Part shown: one piece after another, positions 23,595 to 30,907 of the stretch
Layout: every line of letters begins with the position of its first letter
Numbering within the stretch: position 1 is the first letter of the stretch
NCBI RefSeq assembly: GCF_021555155.1
Contig: NZ_JAKGBU010000064.1
Location: 1-32,450 of the forward strand
From: Rhizobium alarense
Lineage (GTDB): Bacteria; Pseudomonadota; Alphaproteobacteria; Rhizobiales; Rhizobiaceae
Length of the DNA: 32,450 nt
Direction of reading: 5' to 3'
Position numbers and translations under genes: made by a program
Notes under the pieces: generated by a model
Database searches by the model: none
What the model was told of the DNA's origin: nothing
What the model saw: the letters and a program-made list of their open reading frames with translations, nothing else

Positions 23595-24695
23595 ATGATG
23601 GCACGGGCAACGGGTATTCTGGCGGATCGCGCCATTCGCGCACTGTTCGACGGCGGGCGCCTGAGGAGCGAGGCGCCGCTGGACGCGGACCAGATCCAGC
23701 CGGCGAGCCTCGACCTCAGGCTCGGCTCGGCCGCCTTCCGCGTTCGCGCCAGCTTCCTGCCCGGGCCGTCCCACCTCGTCTCCGACAAGCTCGACCGGCT
23801 GCGGCTGCACGTCATCGACCTCAGCGAGGGGGCGGTGCTCGAGACCGGCTGCGTCTATATCGTTCCCCTGATGGAGAGCCTCGAGCTTCCGGAAGACCTG
23901 GCGGCCTCCGCAAACCCGAAGAGCTCGACCGGGCGCCTCGACATCTTCACCCGCGTCATCACCGACCGGGCGCAGGAGTTCGACAAGATCCCGGCGGGCT
24001 ACAAGGGGCCGCTCTACCTGGAGATCTCGCCGCGCACCTTCCCGATCGTCGTGCGCCGCGGCTCGCGCCTGTCGCAGATCCGGTTCCGCAAGGGCAACGC
24101 CCTGCTCGGCGAGGCAGACCTCCTCGACCTCCACCGCACCGACGTTCTCGTCGCGAGCGAGACGCCGAATGTCTCCGGCGGCGGCATCGCGCTGTCGATC
24201 GACCTGAAGGGCACCGGGGCCGACGGCCTCATCGGCTATCGCGGCAAGCACCATACCTCCGTCGTCGACGTCGACCGCAAGAACCAGCACGACATTTTTG
24301 ATTTCTGGGAGCCGCTCTTCAGCCGCGGCCGCAACGATCTGATCCTCGATCCGGACGAATTCTACATCCTCGTCTCCCGCGAGGCGGTGCATGTGCCGCC
24401 GCTCTATGCCGCCGAGATGACGCCCTTCGATCCGCTGGTCGGCGAGTTCCGCGTCCACTATGCCGGCTTCTTCGATCCGGGCTTCGGCCATGCCTCTGCC
24501 GGCGGCTCGGGCAGCCGCGCCGTTCTGGAGGTGAGAAGCCACGAGGTTCCCTTCATCCTCGAGCACGGCCAGATCGTCGGCCGCCTCGTCTACGAGCACA
24601 TGCTGGAGCCGCCGGAAGGCCTCTACGGTGCCGGCCTCGGCTCGAACTACCAGGCGCAGGGCCTGAAGCTCTCCAAGCACTTCCGCTCGTCGTGA
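23595..24695 (+). CDS. dcd: Two-domain dCTP deaminase
   Basis: The product has 366 residues, about twice the E. coli Dcd (193). It belongs to the alphaproteobacterial 2'-deoxycytidine 5'-triphosphate deaminase type, which carries two dUTPase-like beta-barrel domains in one chain. Domain 1 (about 1-185) has QIQPASLDLRLGSAAFRVRA, ASANPKSSTGRLDIFTRV and RGSRLSQIRF. Domain 2 (about 190-366) has ALSIDLKGTGADGLIGYRG, LDPDEFYILVSREAVHVPP and SHEVPFILEHGQIVGRLVY. It turns dCTP into dUTP on the way to dTTP. Start codons ATG at 23595 and 23598 are equivalent. It is divergent from metZ, with a tRNA-Gly just downstream. Confidence 0.9.
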   Translation: MMARATGILADRAIRALFDGGRLRSEAPLDADQIQPASLDLRLGSAAFRVRASFLPGPSHLVSDKLDRLRLHVIDLSEGAVLETGCVYIVPLMESLELPEDLAASANPKSSTGRLDIFTRVITDRAQEFDKIPAGYKGPLYLEISPRTFPIVVRRGSRLSQIRFRKGNALLGEADLLDLHRTDVLVASETPNVSGGGIALSIDLKGTGADGLIGYRGKHHTSVVDVDRKNQHDIFDFWEPLFSRGRNDLILDPDEFYILVSREAVHVPPLYAAEMTPFDPLVGEFRVHYAGFFDPGFGHASAGGSGSRAVLEVRSHEVPFILEHGQIVGRLVYEHMLEPPEGLYGAGLGSNYQAQGLKLSKHFRSS

Positions 24696-24749
24696 CGCCG
24701 CCCGCGCCTTGACACGTCCGGCGAACTGTTGAATGACTCCGCCCATCGG

Positions 24750-24823
24750 GCGGGTATGATGTAATGGTAGCCTGTCAGCTTCCCAAGCTGAACGCGCGGG
24801 TTCGATTCCCGCTACCCGCTCCA
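24750..24823 (+). tRNA. tRNA-Gly (anticodon CCC)
   Basis: Acceptor GCGGGTA pairs with TACCCGC; the anticodon stem TCAGC/GCTGA holds loop TTCCCAA (anticodon CCC, reading GGG); T stem CGGG/CCCG around TTCGATT. Discriminator T and an encoded CCA. It lies 54 bases after dcd. Confidence 0.96.
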
Positions 24824-24990
24824 GCCTTCCGACCGCTTCCCCGCAAGCTTTTCGGCCTCGCTGTCCCGGCGATCGGCGGATGTATTTGTCGAGCGCCGTA
24901 TTCATGTTTATAGAGCCTTTGAGGGCCGTTCGCGTCGCACCTGCCGCGCAGGCGGTTTGCCGCACCGACCCCAACCGACAGGAGCTCCCG

Positions 24991-25809
24991 ATGATCGCTG
25001 CCGCCCGGAAGATCGAAGCCGGTCCGGCGGCGCACCTGCCGGCCTTCGAGACGGACGGCCTCACCTTCGCCGTCGGCGGCAGGACGATCCTCGAACCCGT
25101 CTCGCTCTCGGTCCGCACCGGCGAGGTGTCGGCGCTCGTCGGCCACAACGGCTCCGGCAAGTCGACGCTGGTCAAGCTGCTGGCGCGCCAGCTCGAACCC
25201 TCCGGCGGCGAGGCCCGCTTCGAGGGGCAGGCGCTGCGCACGCTCGGATCGCGCGAATTCGCCCGCGCCGTCGCCTATCTGCCGCAGGATGCGCCCGCCG
25301 CGCCCGGCATGACGGCGCGCGAACTCGTCGCCTGCGGCCGCTATCCCTGGCACGGTGCGCTCGGCCGCTTCACCGGGCGCGACCGCGAAAAGGTCGAGGA
25401 GGCGATGCGGCTCACCCATATCGGGCATCTCGCGGACCGGCTCGTCGACACGCTGTCGGGCGGCGAGCGCCAGCGCGTCTGGATCGCCATGCTGGTCGCG
25501 CAGGACAGCCGCTGCCTGCTGCTCGACGAGCCGACCTCGGCGCTCGACGTCGCCCACCAGCTCGGCGTCCTCGGGCTGGTGCGCGACCTCTCCCATGCGA
25601 AAGGGCTGAGCGTCGTCCTGGTGCTGCACGACATCAACATGGCGGCCCGCTTCTGCGACCGCGTCTTCGCGCTCCGGCAGGGGCAGTTCATCGCGGAAGG
25701 CGCGCCGGCCGAGTTGATGAACGCGGCCACGCTGCGCGAGATCTACGGCGTTGCCATGGGCGTGATGCCGCACCCGCTTTCGGGCCTGCCGGTCGCCTAT
25801 GTGGAGTGA
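24991..25809 (+). CDS. fhuC: FhuC-type iron-siderophore ABC transporter ATPase (orphan)
   Basis: The product has 272 residues. ATG at 24991 follows AGGAG at 7 bases. Seen: Walker A GHNGSGKST, Q loop LPQDAPAAPGMTARELVACG, signature LSGGERQR, Walker B CLLLDEPTSALD, switch His VLHDINMAARF. The ending (LREIYGVAMGVMPHPLSGLP) is the FhuC/FepC C-terminus. It should power ferric hydroxamate or a similar metal-chelate import across the inner membrane. No permease, binding protein or receptor gene is adjacent, so it must work with partners elsewhere. The upstream 167 bases show no recognised iron-responsive box. Its end overlaps the next, convergent gene by 13 bases. Confidence 0.88.
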   Translation: MIAAARKIEAGPAAHLPAFETDGLTFAVGGRTILEPVSLSVRTGEVSALVGHNGSGKSTLVKLLARQLEPSGGEARFEGQALRTLGSREFARAVAYLPQDAPAAPGMTARELVACGRYPWHGALGRFTGRDREKVEEAMRLTHIGHLADRLVDTLSGGERQRVWIAMLVAQDSRCLLLDEPTSALDVAHQLGVLGLVRDLSHAKGLSVVLVLHDINMAARFCDRVFALRQGQFIAEGAPAELMNAATLREIYGVAMGVMPHPLSGLPVAYVE

Positions 25810-27908
25810 GCGGCGGCGGCGTCGCTGCCTCCGGCCATGGCACCGGCCGCCGCGGGCCTCGCCGGCCGGCCCGCAAGCCGTCGCGGCCAGGCGGCGAGCG
25901 CGCCGCCGATCCTCGCCGGCAGGACACCTTCCGGCTGATGCGGCGTCTTGTTCCAGGCGAAGGGCCGGCTTTGCAGTTCCTCGACGGCCCGCCATGCGGC
26001 GAGCGCGACGAGCATCCAGTAGACCGGCAGATGCAGGAGCCGCAGCACGGCCGCCGGCCGTTCGCGCGGCCTCATCGCCGCGATTCCCAGCGCCACGAAG
26101 ACGGCATAGCTGCCGAAGATGTTGATCGTGTCGATGACGAAGAGCGCAAGCGCAAGGGGCCCGACGGAGAAAGTGCCGAGCGTCATCATCCGCCAGCCCG
26201 TGGCGGCCACGAAACCGAGCAGCAGCGGATGACAGAGCGATGAGACCAGCATGCCGCCGATCAGCACGTGGAACAGCAGGAAGGAGACGGGGCCGAGGTC
26301 GCGCATCAGTCTCAGGGGATGGCGCATCAGCACCAGCCAGGTCTGCAGCCAGCCCTTGAACCAGCGGGTGCGCTGCGCGAGCCAGGTTCCGACCTCGGTG
26401 GGGGCGGATTCCAGCGTGGGCCGCGTCAGCACGCCGCAGCGGTATCCGAGACGGTGCAGCCTCAGGCCGATGTCGGCGTCCTCGGTCACGTTGTAGGGGT
26501 CCCAACCGCCTGCCCGCCGCAAGGCGTCCATGCGGAAGTGGTTCGACGTGCCGCCGAGCGGCATCGGGAGGCGGAGCGCCGCCAACAGCGGCAGCAGGCC
26601 GCGGAACAGCGCGGCATATTCCAGCGCGAAGAGCGCGCTCAGCCAGGACTGTGCGCCGTTGCTGACGATGAGGGGCGCCTGCAGGCAGGCAAGCGTCGGC
26701 GGCGCCTTGCGAAAGCGGCTCCAGGCCTCTTCGAGCTGCCAGGGGTCCGGCCGGTCCTCGGCGTCGAAGATGACGAGATAGGCGCCGCGCGCTGCGCAGA
26801 GCGCATAGCAGAGCGCTTTCGGTTTTGTGCGCGGCGCGCCGGGCGGCACCTCCACGATCTCGTATTCCGGGCCCGGCCGTCGGGCACGCAGGGCGTCGAT
26901 GGTCTCGGTGTCGTCCGCCTCGCAGACGAGCTTGATGTCGAGGCGCGAGCGGGGCCAGGCGAGACGGTCGAGGGCGGCGAGAAGCTGCGGCACCATCGCC
27001 GCTTCCCGGTAGAGCGGCACGAGCACCGTATAGACCGGCCGCGGCGTGTCGTCCTGTCCGGGGCGGTAGAGCTGCCTGGCAGCCGGCACCGCAAAGACCG
27101 CCGCCACGCGCAGCACGAGCGCCGCGAAGAACAGCAGCGTCGGCACCACGTGCAGCGCGAGCAGGGTCTCCATCGGTCGCAGCACGAGAAAGGTCAGCAG
27201 CAGACAGAGCGCAAGGCCGACATGGAAGCCCTGGCGGCCCCAGAGCGTGAGGCGGGCGCTGTAGGCGGGCGCCTTCTCGAACAGCGCATTCGTTGTCCGC
27301 TCCAGCCGCTTCTGGCGCCCCGCCGTCCAGAGGGCTCGCCGCAGCGCCGCCGGCGTCGTCACCACGAGGCTGTCGCGCAGCGCCGGCGTCTCCACGAGCT
27401 TTTGCCGCATGGCGGAAAGCCCCCGCGCGGTCGGGATTGCCGCGAAGATCGGCGGGCGCGACGTGAAGTTGAGCCGGATCATCGTCGGGCGGATGAGGTT
27501 CACGTCGCAGCCTTCGCTGTCCGCCACCCGCTCGGCCGGCAGGTCCGCCAGGAAGGGCAGGTCCAGAATTTCGGCCAGCGCTTCGTAGTAGGTGTCGGGC
27601 TCCAGGTTTCCGCTGACGATCAGTTCCGTCTCGATCGTCGTCGCATTGCGCATCGCCGCGGCCGCGTGCCGCGCGATCGTCGGCTTGGAGAGGCCGAGCC
27701 GGCGAAAGAAGCGGGCCTCGTCGAAAAGGTCGGGCGGGACCGGCGCGTCCTGCACCGTGCCGGACGGCATCCGCGCTTCGCCTCCGGCGGCTTCCGTCGC
27801 GGCTCGGTCGCCGTCGGCGGCATCGCTGCGCGTGCCGGTAGCCAAATGGTCCGTGCCGGGATAGTCTGCCACGCGCATGCCGCCCCGCCGTCCGTTTTCG
27901 AACGCCAC
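25797..27908 (-). CDS. Family 2 glycosyltransferase with GspE-type N-terminal domain, multipass membrane protein
   Basis: The product has up to 703 residues from GTG 27908; ATG at 27878 is the alternative start. Residues about 60-200 resemble the type II secretion ATPase N-terminal domain (GLSKPTIARHAAAAMRNATT, IVSGNLEPDTYYEALAEILD), often a small-ligand or c-di-GMP sensor. A helix pair (about 225-285) leads to the GT-A domain: YTVLVPLYREAAMVPQLLAA, KLVCEADDTETIDAL, IFDAEDRPDPWQLEEAW (acidic DxD-type motif), VTEDADIGLRLHRLGYR (TED) and QRTRWFKGWLQT (QxxRW). At least three more helices follow. The TED and QxxRW motifs point to a processive synthase like cellulose or beta-glucan synthases; the product polymer is not known. 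It is divergent from the binding protein at 27928 with only about 19 bases between. Confidence 0.85.
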   Translation of the reverse strand: MAFENGRRGGMRVADYPGTDHLATGTRSDAADGDRAATEAAGGEARMPSGTVQDAPVPPDLFDEARFFRRLGLSKPTIARHAAAAMRNATTIETELIVSGNLEPDTYYEALAEILDLPFLADLPAERVADSEGCDVNLIRPTMIRLNFTSRPPIFAAIPTARGLSAMRQKLVETPALRDSLVVTTPAALRRALWTAGRQKRLERTTNALFEKAPAYSARLTLWGRQGFHVGLALCLLLTFLVLRPMETLLALHVVPTLLFFAALVLRVAAVFAVPAARQLYRPGQDDTPRPVYTVLVPLYREAAMVPQLLAALDRLAWPRSRLDIKLVCEADDTETIDALRARRPGPEYEIVEVPPGAPRTKPKALCYALCAARGAYLVIFDAEDRPDPWQLEEAWSRFRKAPPTLACLQAPLIVSNGAQSWLSALFALEYAALFRGLLPLLAALRLPMPLGGTSNHFRMDALRRAGGWDPYNVTEDADIGLRLHRLGYRCGVLTRPTLESAPTEVGTWLAQRTRWFKGWLQTWLVLMRHPLRLMRDLGPVSFLLFHVLIGGMLVSSLCHPLLLGFVAATGWRMMTLGTFSVGPLALALFVIDTINIFGSYAVFVALGIAAMRPRERPAAVLRLLHLPVYWMLVALAAWRAVEELQSRPFAWNKTPHQPEGVLPARIGGALAAWPRRLAGRPARPAAAGAMAGGSDAAAAHST

Positions 27909-27927
27909 CCCGTTAAACCCCTAGTTG

Positions 27928-28806
27928 ATGATAATGAAGAATTCAACGGCGACATCCCCAGAATTCTATGGGCGCATCGCGGCCTGCGTGATTTTCTTTC
28001 TGGCGCTGATCGGCATCGCGCGGGCGCAGGACGCGTCGTCGGCGATCTTTCCCCTGCCGTTCGACAGCCGCGAGCGCATCGCGCGGCCGGACATGACGGG
28101 CATCACCCGTCTGCGCTTCCTCACCACGGTCGATTTCCCGCCCTTCAACTTCATCGACCAGAACAGCAAGCTGACCGGCTTCCATATCGATCTCGCGCGC
28201 GCGATTTGCGGCGAACTCGACATTGCCGACCGGTGCCAGGTCCAGGCCATCGCCTTTGCGGACCTCACCGCGGCGCTGGAACGCAAGGAGGGTGAGGCGG
28301 TTCTGGCCGGCATGGCCGTGTCGGTCGACCTGCGGCGCCGGTTCGCCTTCTCCCGGCCCTTCATGCAGCTTCCTGCGCGGTTCGTCGTCCGGCGGAACGG
28401 CGTGCCGGAAGGCCGGGCGGCGGCGCTTGCGAAGAAGCCTGTCGGCGTGGTCGCGCGCACCGCGCACGAGGCCATGTTGCGCGCCTATTTTCCGGAGCTT
28501 CAGGCCGTGCCCTTTCCGTCGGCGCCCGCGGCATTCGCCGCACTGAAGGCGCGCCGTATCGAGGCGGTCTTCGGCAGCGGCATGCAATTGTCCTTCTGGG
28601 CGGCGAGCGCGGATGCCGCCGGGTGCTGCCGGCTGTTCGACGGCCCCTATTTCTCGGAGGCCTTCCTCGGCGAAGGGCTGACGGTCATGCTGCGCAAGGA
28701 GGACAAGGTCCTGGTCGAAGCGATCGATCACGCGCTTCTGGCGCTGTCGCGCAACGGCCGGCTCGCGGAAATCTACCTCCGCTATTTTCCGAACGGCATC
28801 TACTGA
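27928..28806 (+). CDS. Periplasmic solute-binding protein (family 3)
   Basis: The product has 292 residues from ATG 27928; ATG 27934 and TTG 27925 are equally possible, and no good ribosome-binding site is visible. A signal peptide (IAACVIFFLALIGIARAQDA) is followed by the family 3 binding fold: LRFLTTVDFPPFNFIDQNSK, LTGFHIDLARAICGEL, VLAGMAVSVDLRRRFAFSRP, AFAALKARRIEAVFGSG, ALLALSRNGRLAEIYLRYFP. Such proteins bind amino acids or small organic acids in the periplasm. No ABC permease lies nearby. It is divergent from the large glycosyltransferase, sharing almost no intergenic space, so a joint function, such as sensing a ligand for the glycosyltransferase, is possible but unproven. Its end overlaps the convergent desaturase by 7 bases. 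Confidence 0.8.
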   Translation: MIMKNSTATSPEFYGRIAACVIFFLALIGIARAQDASSAIFPLPFDSRERIARPDMTGITRLRFLTTVDFPPFNFIDQNSKLTGFHIDLARAICGELDIADRCQVQAIAFADLTAALERKEGEAVLAGMAVSVDLRRRFAFSRPFMQLPARFVVRRNGVPEGRAAALAKKPVGVVARTAHEAMLRAYFPELQAVPFPSAPAAFAALKARRIEAVFGSGMQLSFWAASADAAGCCRLFDGPYFSEAFLGEGLTVMLRKEDKVLVEAIDHALLALSRNGRLAEIYLRYFPNGIY

Positions 28807-29612
28807 CGCCGGAAGGGCAGGGTCAGCGCCCACCAGAAGCCCGAGGTCTGTGTGCCGCGATAGGCGGGCAGGCCGATCTCCATGCCCTCGTGGCCCCGCT
28901 CGGGCTGCGCCACATAGGTCGAGAACAGCCGGTCCCAGACGGACAGGCTGAAGCCGAAGTTGGAATGCGTTTCCCGCGGCACCATGGAATGATGCACGCG
29001 GTGCATGTCCGGGGTGACGACGACGCGGCGCAGCACGGCGTCGAGTCGCGGCGGGAGGCGAATGTTCGCATGGTTGAACATCGCCGCGCCGTTGAGAACG
29101 ATCTCGAAGATCAGCACGGCGAGGGGCGGCGCCCCGAGCGCGATCACGATCGCGGCTTTCCAGAGCATGGACAGCAGGATCTCGCCGGGATGGAAGCGGA
29201 GCGCCGTCGTCAGGTCGAAGCCGTTGTCGGCATGGTGCATCCGGTGAAAGCGCCAGAGCAGCGCAAAGCGGTGGCTCGCCACGTGCTCCAGCCAGATCGC
29301 GAAATCGAGGACCAGAAAGGCGATGACGCCGGCCACGACGCCGTCGAGCCCGATCGCCGGAAGGAGGCCGAGGCCGCGGGCCTCGGCCCAGAGCGCCGTG
29401 CCGACCGCGGCAAGCGGGAAGACGACGCGCAGCAGGAGCGACGAGGCGACGAGGAGCGCGAGGTTCGTGACCCAGCGCCGGGCTTTCAGCGCCGCCTGCA
29501 TCTCCGGGCGTTCGAGGCGCGGATGCAGGATCTCGAGCAGCGCGAGACCGAGGAAGATGGCGCCGAAGGCCAGGACGCGGACCACCGGTTCGCTGATGCC
29601 GAAGACGGCCAT
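28800..29612 (-). CDS. Sterol desaturase/fatty acid hydroxylase family membrane protein
   Basis: The product has 270 residues. ATG at 29612 follows CGGAGC; a TTG two codons earlier is less likely. Di-iron histidine boxes are in order: HVASHR (helix 3-4), FHRMHHADNGFD, MFNHANI and DMHRVHHS. Hydrophobic helices occupy about residues 11-30, 48-75 and 92-112. Family members hydroxylate or desaturate lipids such as sterols, carotenoids, or ornithine-lipid and sphingolipid acyl chains at the membrane. The bacterial substrate cannot be read from sequence. Its neighbours are not lipid genes. Confidence 0.85.
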   Translation of the reverse strand: MAVFGISEPVVRVLAFGAIFLGLALLEILHPRLERPEMQAALKARRWVTNLALLVASSLLLRVVFPLAAVGTALWAEARGLGLLPAIGLDGVVAGVIAFLVLDFAIWLEHVASHRFALLWRFHRMHHADNGFDLTTALRFHPGEILLSMLWKAAIVIALGAPPLAVLIFEIVLNGAAMFNHANIRLPPRLDAVLRRVVVTPDMHRVHHSMVPRETHSNFGFSLSVWDRLFSTYVAQPERGHEGMEIGLPAYRGTQTSGFWWALTLPFRRQ

Positions 29613-29689
29613 GGACAAGCTCCGAGACGTCCCGCCTTATCGGTCCGGGCCGGAACGAAAGCCAGACACGATGCCGTGAGCGTCCGGCG

Positions 29690-30718
29690 TCAGTTCGTCA
29701 GGTCGTCGTAGGGCGTGCGATAGCCTTCGCCGTCGAGCCAGTGCAGCAGCGCCTTCGGCTCGTCGGTCTGGATGATCGTCGCGCCGCGGTCGATCCAGAA
29801 GCCGAAGACCTCGTCGGGCCGGTGCGAGACGAAGGCGACGCCGTCGCCGCGTCCGCCCGCGACCATGCCGTCGGGCCGATTGGTGATCGGGTAGGTGTTT
29901 ACCCACATGTGCCAGTTGCCGCGGATCGCCGCCGCCCGGGCCTTGGCGGAAAAGAGCGGTCCGCCGTCCGTCGTCACCGGAAGCCGCGCATCCCTGCGCC
30001 AGGTGATGAGTTCGGCTGCGGGCGCTGCGAAAGCCTGCGCCGTCGTCGCCATGAAGCGGACGTCGCGAACCGCATCGTCGGCGATGATCGGCATGAAGGA
30101 CACATCGCTGCCGACCGAGGCGACGACGGTGCGGGTCAGCGCGACACGGTCGGCATTCCAGACCGCGTTCTTGATCAGGATGCCGTCGGCCATGCCGATC
30201 GCCCGCGCCTCGGCGGCGATTGCCGGCAGGTCTTGCGGCTCCAGCTTGTTGTCGATGTTGACGAAGACGCGCCCCTTCGCGGCACCGAGCATTTCAGCGA
30301 GCGTCGGCACGACCTCCGCCGTCACCTCGCCCGTGCCCTCGACGACGAGCCGGCAGGTCCGGAGCCTGGCGAGCGTATAGTCGGCCACCGCGCCGCGGCA
30401 GGTCGTGGTGCGGTCGAGCGTATGGTCGTGCATCACGACGAGCGCGCCGTCCGCCGAGCGGCGCACGTCGAGCTCGACGATCTCGACGCCGAGCGCCGCG
30501 GCATTGTCGATGGCCGCCCTGGAATTTTCCGCGCGCACCGGGCGTCCGTTTTCCTTCCAGCCGGCGCGGTGGGCGACGACCATCACGTGGCCCCGCCAGT
30601 GGTTCGCGTCATGGAGGCGGGCGCGGATCTGGTCCGCCCGGTCGATGCCTGGGGCGGCGGCAGATGCCAATGGCAGCAGTCCCGCGAGAAGCGCGAGGAT
30701 CGGAATGGTCAATCGCAT
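29690..30718 (-). CDS. Exported glycerophosphodiester phosphodiesterase family protein
   Basis: The product has 342 residues. ATG at 30718 follows AGGAGC and gives a signal peptide (LTIPILALLAGLLPLASAAA), so it acts in the periplasm. The GDPD TIM-barrel catalytic motifs are HVMVVAHRAGWKENG (first His), VEIVELDVRRSADGALVVMH (acidic Mg ligand pair) and DHTLDRTTTC (second His). The second half (AAIRGNWHMWVNTYPITNRP, DRGATIIQTDEP) matches the family. It splits glycerophosphodiesters into an alcohol and glycerol 3-phosphate, a phosphate source. A Pho box 61 bases upstream implies induction by PhoB when phosphate is scarce. It is divergent from the GH32 gene. Confidence 0.88.
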   Translation of the reverse strand: MRLTIPILALLAGLLPLASAAAPGIDRADQIRARLHDANHWRGHVMVVAHRAGWKENGRPVRAENSRAAIDNAAALGVEIVELDVRRSADGALVVMHDHTLDRTTTCRGAVADYTLARLRTCRLVVEGTGEVTAEVVPTLAEMLGAAKGRVFVNIDNKLEPQDLPAIAAEARAIGMADGILIKNAVWNADRVALTRTVVASVGSDVSFMPIIADDAVRDVRFMATTAQAFAAPAAELITWRRDARLPVTTDGGPLFSAKARAAAIRGNWHMWVNTYPITNRPDGMVAGGRGDGVAFVSHRPDEVFGFWIDRGATIIQTDEPKALLHWLDGEGYRTPYDDLTN

Positions 30719-30778
30719 GCGAATCGCTCCTGGTCCGATGGGCTGCGGATGCGGATAGGTCGGGCGGATAACAGGCGA

Positions 30779-30807
30779 ATGAAGAAGCGGTGACAGTCTG
30801 ATGACGG
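30779..30807 (-). promoter_or_regulatory. Pho box of the glycerophosphodiesterase gene
   Basis: Read on the minus strand: CCGTCAT, 4 bases, CTGTCAC, 4 bases, TCTTCAT, all spaced 11 bases as PhoB requires. The first two units match the CTGTCAT consensus at 12 of 14 positions. A possible -10 (TGTTAT at 30768-30773 on the minus strand) lies 5 bases past the third unit. It ends 61 bases before the start codon. Confidence 0.75.
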
Positions 30808-30907
30808 TGGCGCCGCGTCGCTGCCTGCCGTCAGATGGCCGTATCGGGGCTTTACAGGGCGTCGGACGGCCCTAGTTGCGTTGAGAACAAACGGACAGGA
30901 GACTTCC

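Noticed and set aside
24824-24990. Iron-responsive box (RirA or Irr type) before the FhuC gene
   Set aside because: No TGA-N9-TCA or ICE-like palindrome could be found in the region.
26268-28295. A 675-codon open frame opposite the large glycosyltransferase
   Set aside because: It is the antisense reading of a GC-rich gene, is full of Arg, Gln and His, and has no motifs or ribosome-binding site.
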